Assembly: GCA_947561585.1 (NCBI GenBank)
Contig: CANNZV010002536.1
Coordinates: 47,250-111,249 of the forward strand
DNA length: 64,000 bases
Direction: 5' to 3'
From: Caprella mutica
Taxonomy: Eukaryota > Arthropoda > Malacostraca > Amphipoda > Caprellidae
Part shown: positions 35,206 to 47,119 of the stretch, piece by piece
How positions within the stretch are numbered: position 1 is the stretch's first letter
Layout of the letters: every line of letters begins with the position of its first letter
Program-made: the position numbers and the translations under genes
Notes under the pieces: model-generated
The model's input: only the letters and a program-made list of their open reading frames with translations
The model's database searches: none
Told to the model about the DNA's origin: nothing

Positions 35206-36262
35206 GATAAGAGGCGGTTGTTCAGCAGGTACTTAAAGAGCAGCCAAAGATTGCATCAATGCAGAACATCACAAATCGTGACAGTGAGCGACGAAAAAAC
35301 ATATCTGGCACAAGATTGAGAAAACAAGAATAGGAAAAATCGATTTGAAAACTTGAAATAACTGTGGTAAGTTTAAGATACTTTGATATCGTACAAACAT
35401 ACTATTTGCTTTCAAATATATACTGCATGTACATCGAAAGCATGGTTATAACATTTTTTTCCTCTTCCAGTTATTGTAAAGAAGAATCTCTACCTAAGCT
35501 TATATGGCCATAGCTTACAATATGCAATAGAGCATATCTTAATAGCATAATATTATAGAAGATACACTACAAGCAAAATGGACAAATCCAGCTCTAAAAG
35601 TAACAACCTCCAGATTCAACTTCTTCTGAATATCCTCTTCGTGTTTTTGTATCATGAGTTGTACTCCATTCTAGCAGAGATGATGCCAGAGAGCTACAAC
35701 TTCTTCAACTGTGATTTCTACTTTAACGTCACAGTAACTATCATTACTCAATGTCAAGCTTGATTGATATCACGGAACTACATCAACTAGAAAACTGGAA
35801 TACAATCTATTTACAACATCGTTATGAATATTCCAATACACCATGTATAACTTGAACAATGATCATACATGTTTTTTAACCAGAAAAACTGTAATAGATC
35901 TAAATGAACCCAACATGTCCGATTCGACATGTAGGACACCAAAAAAGGAGTAATTCTTTCTTCAAAGGCACGTAGTATTTGTCGTTTTCTTAACCGAAGA
36001 AGATTTTAAATACTAAATAAAATTTGTTCAAATTTTTTCCCACTCAATTTTGTATTTCTATATTATATATTTGGACTAACTATAATTAATTTTTTATGAA
36101 TCATGAATTCCTTGGTTTGATACATCTTTTAGATCTGATTCGATTTAAGCTATAATTAAGTAAGAATTTTAATTCTATTAGCAGTTCAGAAGTTTTTATA
36201 TGTCCTAGATAATCCGTCCATTACATTTAAGGATTATTATAAATAAAGAATGCATTTTGAAA
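35206..36262 (+). other. Transcription-unit-like module, family T copy C (putative small gene)
   Basis: GATAAG (35206-35211), TACTTAAA (35230-35237) and initiator TCAAT (+1 A at 35258, again 28 bp) are followed by GCAGAACATCACAA as in the other copies. Exon 1 ends at 35366 before GTAAGT; exon 2 starts at 35471 after CCTCTTCCAG and soon has AGAAGAATCTCTACC. A 61-codon ORF starts at 35578. AATAAA at 36242-36247 is followed by GAATGCATTTTGAA, as in the relatives. The sequence between these signals has diverged strongly from copies A and B, yet their spacing is kept, which argues for a working transcription unit. It converges on the GILT-like gene, about 450 bp from that gene's stop codon. Confidence 0.55.
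35578..35763 (+). CDS. Possible 61-residue protein in module C
   Basis: This is the first sizeable ATG ORF in exon 2 of module C. A polar start (MDKSSSKSNN) is followed by a hydrophobic helix (about residues 12-33, LLLNILFVFLYHEL). A short tail contains two cysteines and an NVTVT sequon. No family is recognised. The predicted topology would be a small membrane or uncleaved-signal peptide. Several AUGs in the 5' leader would have to be bypassed, and the closest paralogous modules do not encode an equivalent protein, so it may be a chance ORF in a noncoding RNA. Confidence 0.3.
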   Translation: MDKSSSKSNNLQIQLLLNILFVFLYHELYSILAEMMPESYNFFNCDFYFNVTVTIITQCQA

Positions 36263-36615
36263 ATGAATTCAATTGGTTTTATTTAGTCCTTAAATAAAAG
36301 AAATTTAATTCGTTATAATTTGTCTATGAGATTTTTATAATTATTTAGCTATGAACATAATCAATTTTCTAAATAAATATAACATAAACAGTAATGTTCA
36401 GGTAAATAAATATATGATTCAGTTAACAATCTCTAGTATAGCATAAAATTTGACAAATTGAAACGTAAATGTAAACATATACGACTTTGAACTATTATGA
36501 GATTAGTTAATTCGTTGATATTTAGCAAATAGAACAAATTTGTTCACACCTAATATAAGATGAAAGCAATTGGTTCCTGCTCTGAACCAAACTCTGTTGT
36601 CTAGCAAATCAAGAT

Positions 36616-36621
36616 TTTATT
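36616..36621 (-). terminator. Poly(A) signal of the GILT-like gene
   Basis: AATAAA on the minus strand lies about 85 nt downstream of the stop codon at 36706-36708, a normal distance for a short 3' UTR. Confidence 0.5.
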
Positions 36622-36705
36622 ATTTCAGTAATTGCCATTTTCCCAATTGGAAATTCATTTTCATTTTGTTGTATAAACATTCAGATTTTATGATACAAAT
36701 TCAAC

Positions 36706-39700
36706 TTACTCCGTTGATTCATTATTTTTTTCATTTTCTACAGATTTGACAGCACCATCAGCTAGTTCATCAATGTCTGGAGTAGCAGCGTCTTCGGCAG
36801 TATTGAAATCTAGGATTTCCTCCAATTCGAATAGTTCTTCAAGTGGTGTCGTGAGGAGCTCCTCAGGATACCCATCTTCGTCAGGATTGATGAGTTCATC
36901 CATATCAGTGATTCTATTATTCTCCATGTCATCATAGAGGATGTTGCATATGATGGGATCGAGTCCTGCTATGTTCAGGGACAGGCACAGCGCCATTGGT
37001 AGGCTGTTGTTTTGTTGGACCAGTTCCTGCAAGATATATTATTTTATTCTAATCATTCGATTAAGATGATTATAAATACCTGTAGTAATAACTATAGTGA
37101 ACAGTTAAACTGAATAGATTCCTTTACTCTATGAATTTTATTTTTCTAATTTACTTTCATTTCATTAAATATCTAAAACTAATATTAACACCTTAATTGT
37201 ATTGTTAGTTATAACTTAACGCTATACTCCCAATCTACTTCAGAAGATGGGACTAGTTCAAAGAGTTTCACTCACTTTGTTCACTGCTATTTCAAAGTCC
37301 ACGTCAGTAGGGACAGTGGAGATTTGTTCTTCATTGGCAGGAGGGGTGTCGCCGTTGTGATGCGCAGCACACTGTCGAACTGCACGCCAGTCGTAGCGGT
37401 TGGATCTCACACACTGGAAATTTAAGAAGTAATTATTTAGGTAGGAAAGAAATGAATTTTGAAATTTAAGATAAAATTAAATATTAACAAATCACCTGAT
37501 TCAATTCGTCACTTTATTTTCAATATCATTTATAAAGTTTGTATTGATTGAAAAAAGATTTTTTCCTAATGGGACATTATTTGTTTGTATTTGCAGAGAC
37601 GAATCATTTGTTATTCTTGATTCTCATAAATACTATTCTATTATTAATTTGAAAGCTATTCTATAACACCTTTTCAATTTTAAAATATATAAATCATTAG
37701 AATTAAGAGCACGGATAGCTAAAGTTTCGTTTTGTTTAGGTTGATGGTACTCACTCTTTTGGCTGCGAGAAGAACGCTTCCCTTTACGGAAGGCATACCA
37801 GCCTGCATACTCTGCTGTAGACAGATCACGAAGCTGAGGACATTAGCCTGTCTATCCATGGGAAGCTTTATGGGATGAGGCAGATTCTGGACGGTGGAAT
37901 TGGTCTCAATCGTTGGCTGTTCAAAGCCTGATGCGTCTACTTCAGCTTCGACGATGCAGCTCACCAACTTCGATGCTACACATTTCACATCTAGGATGTC
38001 GCACTGGAGATTATTCTGCGAAGAAAATTATTTAGCTCTGTGTCAGTTAATAAGTTTTAAAGCTTAAATAGAAGAATTGGATTTATAGAACAGGGGATAT
38101 TTAAAAATAATGTGTATCAAAAAAACCTAACAATGGTACACGGAAAACTGCCTGTAGGAAAACTGCATGGCGGAAAATTGGTAGTCACTCTTTAGTCACT
38201 AAGAACATTGTAATTCTTTAATTTAATATGAACTATAACAATTCCGATAATATACAGTTAAAATATTATCAATTGCTTGAAAATCGTATTAGTAATCAGC
38301 AAAAGAATGACTAAAAAAAAATTCTTAAAAAAAAAAAACAATCCTCACACCAGGTCAAAAATGATCATGCTTTCAAGTCCCGTAAAGCTGGGACACCCTG
38401 AATGTACTTTCTGAGTTGAAATTGTTTGGTAATTTAGATCTTCTGGTCGACAATATAGTTCCAATCTGTCATAAGTCCAGCACACTCAGAGTGAGCTCAT
38501 TGCCCTGATTTGTGTCGTCGATATGGTGTTAAATGTAAAAAACTTCCTTTTCCAATGGTATATAGTTTAATATCAAATTTCTTTAAAATTTGAATATTAC
38601 TTTAAGATAAATTGGAATGACTTTTTTTCTGAACACTCTACATGTGTCATTTGTGTATACATACTAGTGTAGGCATGGTAGCCGGTAAATTGTGCGAAAA
38701 CAATTGCTCGAAATACAATTGCTCGAAAAACAATTGCTCGAAAGACAATTGCTTGAAAAAAATTGCTCGAAAGACAATTGCTCGAAAAACAATTGCTCGA
38801 ATTTACCTAGAACCATAGTAGGTATGTTCTAGGATAGTATCCACTGGTAGCATCTGAGGATTTGAAGCATCTGTGATGCTGAAAATTAAAATTACGGTTA
38901 ACTCTAAAACTTTTTCAGTATTGAAATTTTCCGATTAAATTGTAGGGTTTTTATTTTCCAAATGTAAACTAATATCAAGACAAATGCACTCAGTTATTAT
39001 TAAGTAGAATAAAAAGGTTATTTTTTATGAAACTCGCGCATTCTTTGCTTTTATGGAATTCAAGCATGCAAATACAAATGAAAAAGATATTTATGTTAAT
39101 TGTATCCCCTGATAGGATCTTCCAAACGAAAAAATAAACTGTCTAAAAAAAATATACAGGATGTATCATTTTGGTTCCGACAAAATTTGATTGCTTGCAT
39201 AAAAATCCAAAATGAATACTTTTTCATGAGTAACAAAATGTCCAAAAATGCTTCGTTGTCGAAATATTGATACCCTGATTTCCAACGTTCTTATTGCATT
39301 ATAATAGGTACTTATGACTGTTATGTTCCATTTTAAACTAATGACCATCTGTTAAGAACGGAGTACTTGTCTAGGAAGGAGTCCATTTAAAACTTTAATT
39401 TAGTATCTTGAATCAGTGTATGTTTTATGTGAAATTCCATATGTATGTACAAAATAAAAAAGCATGTTTGGACATTTTGTTATTTTTGAGAAGGGTTTAT
39501 TTTACGTTTTTATGCAAGCTGTCAAATTTAAACGGATCTGAGAACCCTGTATACCAAATAAAACATTAGAAGTCTGAATGAACTATAATTCCAATTGTAA
39601 ATAAGTTGGGATATAAATTGGAAATTTGTAATAAAATGAGAAGTAATAATACGTATGATTATCAAGTGGGTAGAGTATATTTTGACGCTAGCTTTTTATT

Positions 39701-42700
39701 TATTAAATGTTTCCCCTAAAGACGTACTATACCACGAAAGCTTACCGAAAGCTTCAGAATTATTATAAAAAAAATCTTGTTGAGTTATTTGACCAGTACT
39801 TAAGTGAAACAAACAAGAATTCCTTGATTTTTAAAATAATCAATAAACAATGGAGTAAAGATTAGCAAAATATGACGTACTCTGAATAACAGTGTACTAT
39901 TAAAGAAAGGAGTCTCCATATGATGCTAATTTCAAAAATCACACTTTTCTAATTTCCTATTATTTTCAAATCTTGCAAATTTGTCATCAATCTAAAATTA
40001 TCACAAGGATTATAGCTTGGGATTTTTTTTGGAAATGTGAAATAAATAAACTGTCAAAATAATCACTATGGATGCTTTTTTCTTTGACTGCACTGTGTGG
40101 ATACCTAAATAATTATATTATTTAAACCCGTGCATGGAGGGTGGCCTTATTTTGGGACAGCAATCTGTAGATGTGGCACATCAGAAAAGTTAAAATTGAG
40201 CAACCGTGTACGGGTTAGACTAGTGGCCTTCTCTTTAATTAAACATCATTATTGTTAAATGTTCAAATTCATTTCATTGCAATATCTATAAATATAGTCT
40301 AACAAACATTGCTTGGACAATAATGTTTTGAACGTACTGCTCGTTTGCAAGAACAACGTCATAAACACAAAAACAGGTATTTTCGAGTTACCCGTATGGA
40401 CATATAAATCTTGAAATACTGATTATTCTGGTAAGAGTTTTACAATTCTAGCTCAAAAATTGACAAAAAAAATTGACCGAAAAAAAAAATGGAAAAAAAA
40501 ATCTAAAAAATGGAGAAGCTAAATAGCTATCAGCTATTGTAGAGTTATAACAGTGTTCTCGCAAATGAACGGTGCAATGATAAAATGCTATAAGAAAACA
40601 GTAAGTTTATATCCTAAAAGTCCTAAAAATTAATACAATTAAATACAATTAATGGAAGAATATTGTCTTTAAAAAAAAAAAAAAAAAAAATTAAATGATG
40701 AATAATGATAATGATTTGTAACCTTACCCGCTGACTAGGAGTGAAAGTCCACAAAGTGACATCCAGGTAGTCAGAGTAGATCATCTTGATTGGCAGGAGG
40801 TAATCACTCAGCAGTTCGGTGATGGAACTGTCTTCCCATGATCCGATGAAGAGATCTACACTGGTTTCTGAAGAGCTAGAGTTCGTCTAAAAAAGTGGAT
40901 ATAATGATGTATTTTTTTAATCAAATAAACTCATATACATTCTAAACTTCTCCTTTGTAGTTTAACTAGGGTGGTATGATGGATTTCTTACCAAGATTCG
41001 ACGATAGACTCTCCTATTGGCATACGCTAAGCTAGGACGAGTGCATTCCGTAGCCCCGTTCGCACTATCGTAACAGCAGAGTCCATTGTTCGAACAGTCC
41101 GTGTTAGTTGAGCACTGAAAAGTCGAATAAGGAGCTTTGAGCTAAATGAGCTCCAAGAGTGACGATAGACATATCAAATGGCTTCAACCATCATGTTTTT
41201 TTCATTAAAATACTCACAGTTTGCTTATTGCTGATCGAAGTCATGTATTCGTTGTAATTGCACATTCTGTAATGTTGAAGAGAGGAGACATTATTCTATT
41301 AACTTTTATTTCTATCATTTTTAGTTATAAAAATATTATTACGATATTTAAATGTGCAAATGAAAGTAAACTATTCTATCAGCATAGAAAATAGTAATGA
41401 TCTCAAATCTGGGAAGAGATGGTTTATAAGAGTACCACACAAAAGGTTGTCTTAATCAACTAGTTATACTAGAAGATTACTAAGGTACACATTTTTGATC
41501 AATGCAAATTGAAAAACAGGCATTTAGACCAAATAATAATGAGAATTATATATTGAATTATCTGTTTTCAACTTACCCAGTTGTTAGACAATTTGAAGTG
41601 ACATACGGGCAGGTAATCCCCCCTACAGTTGGTGCTGGTGAACCTGGAATATATACTGGTGGACCTGGAATATATACTGGTGGACCTGGAATCATTGTTG
41701 GTGGACCTCTAATTACAGGACCTGGTATTGTTGTTGGTGGACCTGGAATCATTGTTGGTGGACCCCTAATTACTGGACCTGGCATTGTTGTTGGTGGGCC
41801 CCTAATTACAGGACCTGGTATGTTTGTTGGTGGACCCCTAATTACAGAACCTGGAATCATTGTTGGTGGGCCCCTAATTACAGGACCGGGTATGTTTGTT
41901 GGTGGACCCCTAAATACAGGACCGGGTATGTTTGTTACTGGACCCCTAATTACAGGACCTGGTATTGTTGTTGGTGGACCCCTAATTACAGGACCTGGAA
42001 TTGTTGTTGGTGGACCTCTAACTACAGGACCTGGTATGTTTATTACAGGACCCCGGACTACTGGACCTGGAATTGTTCTTGGAGGACCTCTGATTACTGG
42101 ACCAGGAATCATTGTTGGAGGATTTCTGATTACTGGACCAGGAATTACTGTTGGAGGCCCTGGAATTTCTGGTCCTGGTCTGTAAACTGGAGGCCCTGGA
42201 ATTACAGGACCGGGAACTGGTCTTGGAGGACCTGGGATCACTGGCCCGGGTCTATAAGTGGGGGGACCTGGAACAATAGGACCTGGAACTGGTCTTGGAG
42301 GACCAGGAATTAGAGGACCTGGTCTGTAAGTTGGAGGACCTGTAATAGTTGGACCTGGTCTGTAAACAGGAGGACCTGGAATTAATGGACCTGGCATTAG
42401 TCTTGGTGGACCTGGAATCATTGGACCTTCAACTAGTCTTGGTGGACCTGGAATCATTGGTCCTGGTGTATATGATGGAGGACCTGGAACAATATGTCCT
42501 GGAATTTGTCTAGGTGGACCTGGAATCATAGGTCCTGGCATGTAAGTAGGAGGACCTGGAATTCTTGGACCTGGAACTAGTACTGGTGGACCTGGAATTC
42601 TTGGACCTGGCATCATTATAGGAGGACCTGGAATTCGTGGCCCTGGTATGGGAATCGGTGGTCCTGCAACCTGTTGACCAGGTCTATAAGTATTTGGTAG

Positions 42701-43982
42701 TTGAATAACCTTACCAGGAATTGTTATTGGAGGTTGAGTGATTACTCTTCTGGGCATAACAATAGGTGGAGGATTAATAATTCGCTGTGACGCACCACAC
42801 GTCACTCCTTGGTTACATAATACACTGCCTGCAGCTCCACCTGTCCAGGCACCATAGCTCTGCTGATTAGCCAAACTTTGTTGATAAAGTGAGTCTTGTG
42901 AGTACATTGAAGCTTGATTCATATCTGCTGCATACTCTGACGAAATTTGACCACTACTAGCATCCGTAACTTGCCAAGCAGCCTGACCATATATCGAGTC
43001 GGTGTTCTGATTTGTTGCTGAGGTTTGAAGTGTATTAACAGTATTATATTGAGCTTGATCGGTTGTTATTCCACTGTTTGCAGAATTGTAATAGTTTTGA
43101 TACTCGCCAGCACTCTGAGCACCACCCCAATTGTTCGCTTGGTACTGAAGTGTGGTGTCGTATTGGGATTGACCTCCTGATGTAGAATATGCTTCTAAAG
43201 TTCCATAAACATTGACACCTGAAGAAGGATACTGCGATTGATAGAATGACTGATCAATAATTTCTGTCTGACCAGTATTGGTAGTATCAGATGTAACTTT
43301 TGAATCAGTCAAAGTGTCAACTGTATAATAATTGCCTGCTGCTGATGACACTGCTGATGGCGCTGCAGAAGGCGCTGCAGATGCTGAGATTGAAGTAGTT
43401 TGTGCAGATGCTGCAGTATTGCCAGAACTTCCTACAGATTGCCATTTTCTTTGCAGTTTGGTCGTTTTTTGCCGCACCTCACGAACGAGATTAGGCAATT
43501 GTTCTACGTCGAATAATTCATCATTCAGTTCTTTCTGATTATTAATTGAGGTCTTACTTTCATGATTTGATTGAGAGTTGTTATCTTGAGATGAATCTTC
43601 CATTGAGTCAGTTGATAAAATCTTCGATGCCAACTCTGCACCTAGATGATTTGGGCCATCTTTGATGGGATTAGTTGAAGGAAGCTGTTCATTTGCTGTG
43701 ACTAGGCTTGCTATCACTAGCAACCAGCCTGCTAGTTTCTGAAAAGGAAATGATTCAAATCAATCGCTCTATTCAGTCTTGACTATTGCTAAACGTTTAT
43801 TTTAAATGATTCATCAATTGAAGAATTTGAAATTCATAATGAGTCATTGTGTAAATATTTGCAGAAATAAATTCGAGAGGATTTTTTTTGACTAAGCAAC
43901 CCATGCAAAGATTACCATTATATTATTGATTATTGAATAACAAATAATTGCCATAATTATAGTTACTCACCAGAGCAATCAT
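36706..43982 (-). CDS. Secreted Pro-Gly-repeat / WAP-like / inactive GILT-like protein, 8 coding exons
   Basis: Exons, minus strand: 43982-43971, 43738-41577, 41266-41218, 41114-40992, 40886-40728, 38015-37755, 37413-37276 and 37026-36706. All are GT-AG with compatible phases, giving about 1,074 residues. Residues 1-19 (MIALKLAGWLLVIASLVTA) are a signal peptide created by the first splice. Next comes a Ser/Gln/Tyr-rich region to about 320, then about 390 residues of PGPxIPGPPxxx-type repeat. An eight-cysteine WAP-like cluster (about 710-765) has CSTNTDCSNNGLCC. The C-terminal part resembles GILT thiol reductases: VDLFIGSWEDSS aligns with their YYESLCPDC-type active site, but both cysteines are gone. 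C-x6-C-x7-C (QCDILDVKCVASKLVSC) keeps the spacing of the GILT signature, and NRYDWRAVRQCA matches the later conserved segment. The tail is acidic. Likely extracellular; enzymatic reduction is unlikely. Domain calls are by eye. Confidence 0.85.
38698..38800. repeat. 14-15-bp tandem repeat, about 7 copies, intronic
   Basis: The unit is ACAATTGCTCGAAAA with one-base length changes, in the 2.7-kb intron between exons 5 and 6 of the GILT-like gene. Confidence 0.9.
39157..39549. mobile_element. Mariner-type MITE, 393 bp, intronic
   Basis: CAGGATGTATCATTTTGG at the left and the inverse ending CCCTG at the right are each flanked by TA (39155-39156 and 39550-39551). Inverse similarity extends about 90 bp inward, including TTGCTTGCATAAAAA and ACAAAATGTCC. 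There is no transposase, and the ends differ from the intact element at 32.6 kb. It lies in the large intron of the GILT-like gene. Confidence 0.8.
40124..40218. mobile_element. Family M2 small inverted-end repeat, copy 2
   Basis: AACCCGTGCATGG and CCGTGTACGGGTT bound an interior nearly identical to 10284-10382. It lies in the large intron of the GILT-like gene. Confidence 0.75.
41620..42780 (-). repeat. Coding minisatellite for Pro-Gly repeats (inside exon 2)
   Basis: Imperfect 36-bp-like units encode PGPxI(V)xGPP blocks on the minus strand. The region nearest the exon 3 side is the most regular (PGPVIRGPPT units); the N-terminal part uses PGPxIPGPP with Tyr/Arg spacers (PTYR, PVYR). Every unit is a multiple of three bases, so the frame is preserved, in contrast with the noncoding arrays elsewhere in the window. 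Confidence 0.9.
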
Positions 43983-45519
43983 AATTCGAACGATCAGAAA
44001 ATGCTATTACATATCTTCAATTCTCAGAAATATTCTATATTCTTTATTAAGAGTGTTGTTAAAATTAATATTTTGTAATCTGGAATGAAAATGAATTCTA
44101 ATTTAGAGGAACGTTGCAGTACTACGAAGGTAGGTGGTAACATAGGTAATGATAAGTCAATCAGAGATTTCTAAAGGTCAGATAGTTCAATACTTATGTT
44201 TACGTCCATTTTCCGAGTACTGTAAGTGTCCGAGCTCTACGAAGTAATCCTAATGAAGTCCTATAAGAAGTGGTACTGTAAAAATAGATTCAAATTGAAA
44301 CCATAGTTTCTATTAGGATTAAACATTATTAAAATATAAATGGTCTTGAAACAGAGTAGCTTATAAGAATTCAGTATACTTGCGACAGTTTTTTATTCTA
44401 GTTTACTCTATTCTTTTAATATATTAAATTTTACGAATTATATATTTTTTGTATAGTTAAAATTAGGAAGATGACCAGACCTAATCTGCACAAAGATGCT
44501 GACGAACTAAGAGGTGATTTGTAGTGGACCTGAAGTTAGCAACTAACCAAGGTTGTCTAGACCTGCAGTCCTCACAAGGAATTCTTATCACGGAATAGAT
44601 TCTTTTACAGTGACATACTTAGTGCAACTGCATCTGATTGAGTTCAAATAGGAATATGCTGCTAAACATAACAACCTGAGAATAACAGCTTTGTGTGGGT
44701 GACCAAATTACGAATTGTACAAAAACTAAACCATTTCAAAACTGAGATTTGAAGAATCGTTGCATATTAATTAGATATTTAATGTTATCTTTGTTATTAA
44801 TCTTCTGACAACAATTGAAGAATAATCAACGTATTAGAATTAAGAATGGCTAACACTAGAATTTTCTACATTACCTATGTTTTTGAGAAGAGAACTAGTG
44901 GAGGTAACTGTAGTGTTTAACATTACAAGGCTGCACTAGCCTGTTGTTGTATTGGATTATAGTAGAAGTTCTACATAGCTAAAGAACAAGGGTTCATTGA
45001 TTCAGACTCTGCAAAAGTAAACAGTAAGGTACCCAGTAACCACTACACCCAAGATAAAGTCTATTGCAGGCTATATACTAAATATTGATGGCTGATATTG
45101 TTTGCATTATTTTAATTGTAACATAAAAATATTGTACAGATCTTAGTTTTTAAAATTTCAAAATTTAAAATTAATTTTATTAACCTCATCAAACTTTGTA
45201 GTTACTAAACTTTTAAAAGTCCCCTCCACTCTATTTTTTTATTCCTCTATTCATTAGAACCAAGGTTACTGATTAAAAAACTGCAAACCATTTCAAATTT
45301 GGTTCTATAGTTTTATTTTAATATGTAATTTAAGATTTTTTTCAATTCTTTCTACCGCACCTCTGAATTTCGAGCAAAGAAAAAGCCTGCATGTCCGATA
45401 GGCTAACTAAATCCAATGAATTAATAATTAACAATAACAAAACTGTTTGTTAACAAACAATAACAAAGAAAACACATTTTTCTATGCAAACTTTTTAGTT
45501 TTTGGCAATAGTTTTTGGG
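43983..45519. other. Upstream region of the GILT-like gene, no gene seen
   Basis: This should hold the 5' UTR and promoter. No TATA/initiator pair with good spacing was found close to the start codon, so a noncoding exon may lie further up. Confidence 0.4.
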
Positions 45520-46065
45520 AAAATGACAATTTTATAATTTTTTTCGTAATTGTAATGAAAAGCAAGAGATTGTGAAAATTAAAAAAAGACACGTTCGTGG
45601 TTTTGTTAGAAATCGTCCGAGGCGTTCAGAAGTACCTTTTGTTTTCTTGTAGAGTGAAAAATCAGTGACTTGTATTTATTTTTAGGAGTAAAATTCACAC
45701 TTTACAGAAGAGCACATAACGTATATATTTATATGACCAAAAATGTAGATACGTGAATAACAGCCAAAAACGTAAATACCCCCTTGCCCCCGTTGGACCC
45801 TGCATTGGGTGGGGTTTAGGTCCTCTAGTCCCCCAAACAGCTGGGACATATAAGTGCACTGCCTATCATTCCTTTTAGAAACCAAGAAAAATCATGATTT
45901 TTGACCCTCACTTTCCTCTCTTTGGACCACCTAGGGGAGGAGTCTAGTGTTTGAAACCCCCAAAAATTTAGGACACGAAAGTCCACTACATAAAGACCAA
46001 TTTCCAGCAAAAAATTATATTATTAATTTTCACCAAATTTGATGAGTCGATCCCTTTAACTTATT
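45520..46065 (+). repeat. Old dispersed repeat (family E), copy 2
   Basis: Collinear with 34370-35040 and heavily diverged; shares TATAATTTTTTTCGTA, GTTTTCTTGTAGAGTGAAAA and CCAAATTTGATGAG. Confidence 0.55.
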
Positions 46066-46378
46066 ATTGAGTAATTATGAAAATAGGTATATTGGACTAT
46101 TTAAATTAGCTAGATAAGTGATCCAAATTATTTGAAATGGAAATTTTAATTAACAATAGTGGAGTCCATTTGTAATGATAATTTACTAAATTATCACAAT
46201 AATATGAAATCTTACTGGCTATAATTATTATATAAATAATTTTTCTGTAAATTAATGAAATAAAAAAAGGCATCTCAACGTGACTGACCGTTGTGCAGTT
46301 TGTCGTATCCGCTAGTTTGTTGTACTGCACCCTTCATGATTGTTTAATGACCTGGTAGATGGGCTCGGAGGAGGGTGC

Positions 46379-46396
46379 GGGGGGGGGGGGGGGGGG
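46379..46396. repeat. Poly-G run, 18 bp
   Basis: An uninterrupted G18 followed by AGGGGGCACG. Homopolymers of this length are prone to sequencing and assembly error. Confidence 0.9.
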
Positions 46397-46779
46397 AGGG
46401 GGCACGCCCCCCATCACATGTAACTGATAAGTTTTAATTTATACCTCAGACTAAAATTTCCAAAGCCAAATTTTTCCTCTCAAATTTCATGTTAAATAAA
46501 GGTCAAACACGTGAAAATTACTAATGTTACGTATCATTATACAACTGTTAATGATGTTCCGCTTTTCATTCATAATGTAAACTTTTTATTATTGTTCCTT
46601 ATTTAAAATCATTAAAAAACAAGACCGAATTTTCGGAGACCAAGTTTTCTGTGACCGAATTTTTTTAGAACCATTGACAAGAGTTGATCTGGTTAGGTAT
46701 GAGTGGGTGGGGATATGGTCTCTGAAACAGGTGTTAGGAATGTCACAGTTAAAATTCAGAACATTGACGAAAAAAATAG

Positions 46780-47119
46780 TAGTAATTAGCAATTAATAAT
46801 AGTCGTAATAGTAGCAATTAGTGATAGTAGTAATTAGCAATTAATAATAGTCGTAATAGTAGCAATTAGTGATAGTAGTAATTAGTAATTAATAATAGTC
46901 GTAATAGTAGTAATTAGTGATAGTAGTAATTAGCAATAGTAGTAATTAGTAATTAATGATAGTCGTAATAGTAGTAATTAGCAATTAATAATAGTCGTAA
47001 TAGTAGCAATTAGTGATAGTAGTAATTAGTAATTAATAATAGTCGTAATAGTAGTAATTAGTGATAGTAGTAATTAGCAATTAATAATAGTCGTAATAGT
47101 AGCAATTAGTGATAGTAGT
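46780..47119. repeat. About 48-bp tandem array made of TAG/AAT triplets, up to the gap
   Basis: Units such as AGTAGTAATTAGCAATTAAT followed by AATAGTCGTAATAGTAGCAA repeat seven or more times with triplet-sized changes. The array runs directly into the assembly gap. Confidence 0.9.

Noticed and set aside
41502..42185. 227-codon glycine-rich plus-strand ORF
   Set aside because: It is the antisense of the Pro-Gly coding repeat. The codons for PGP read backwards stay open, and the minus-strand frame has a signal peptide, splice sites and domains.
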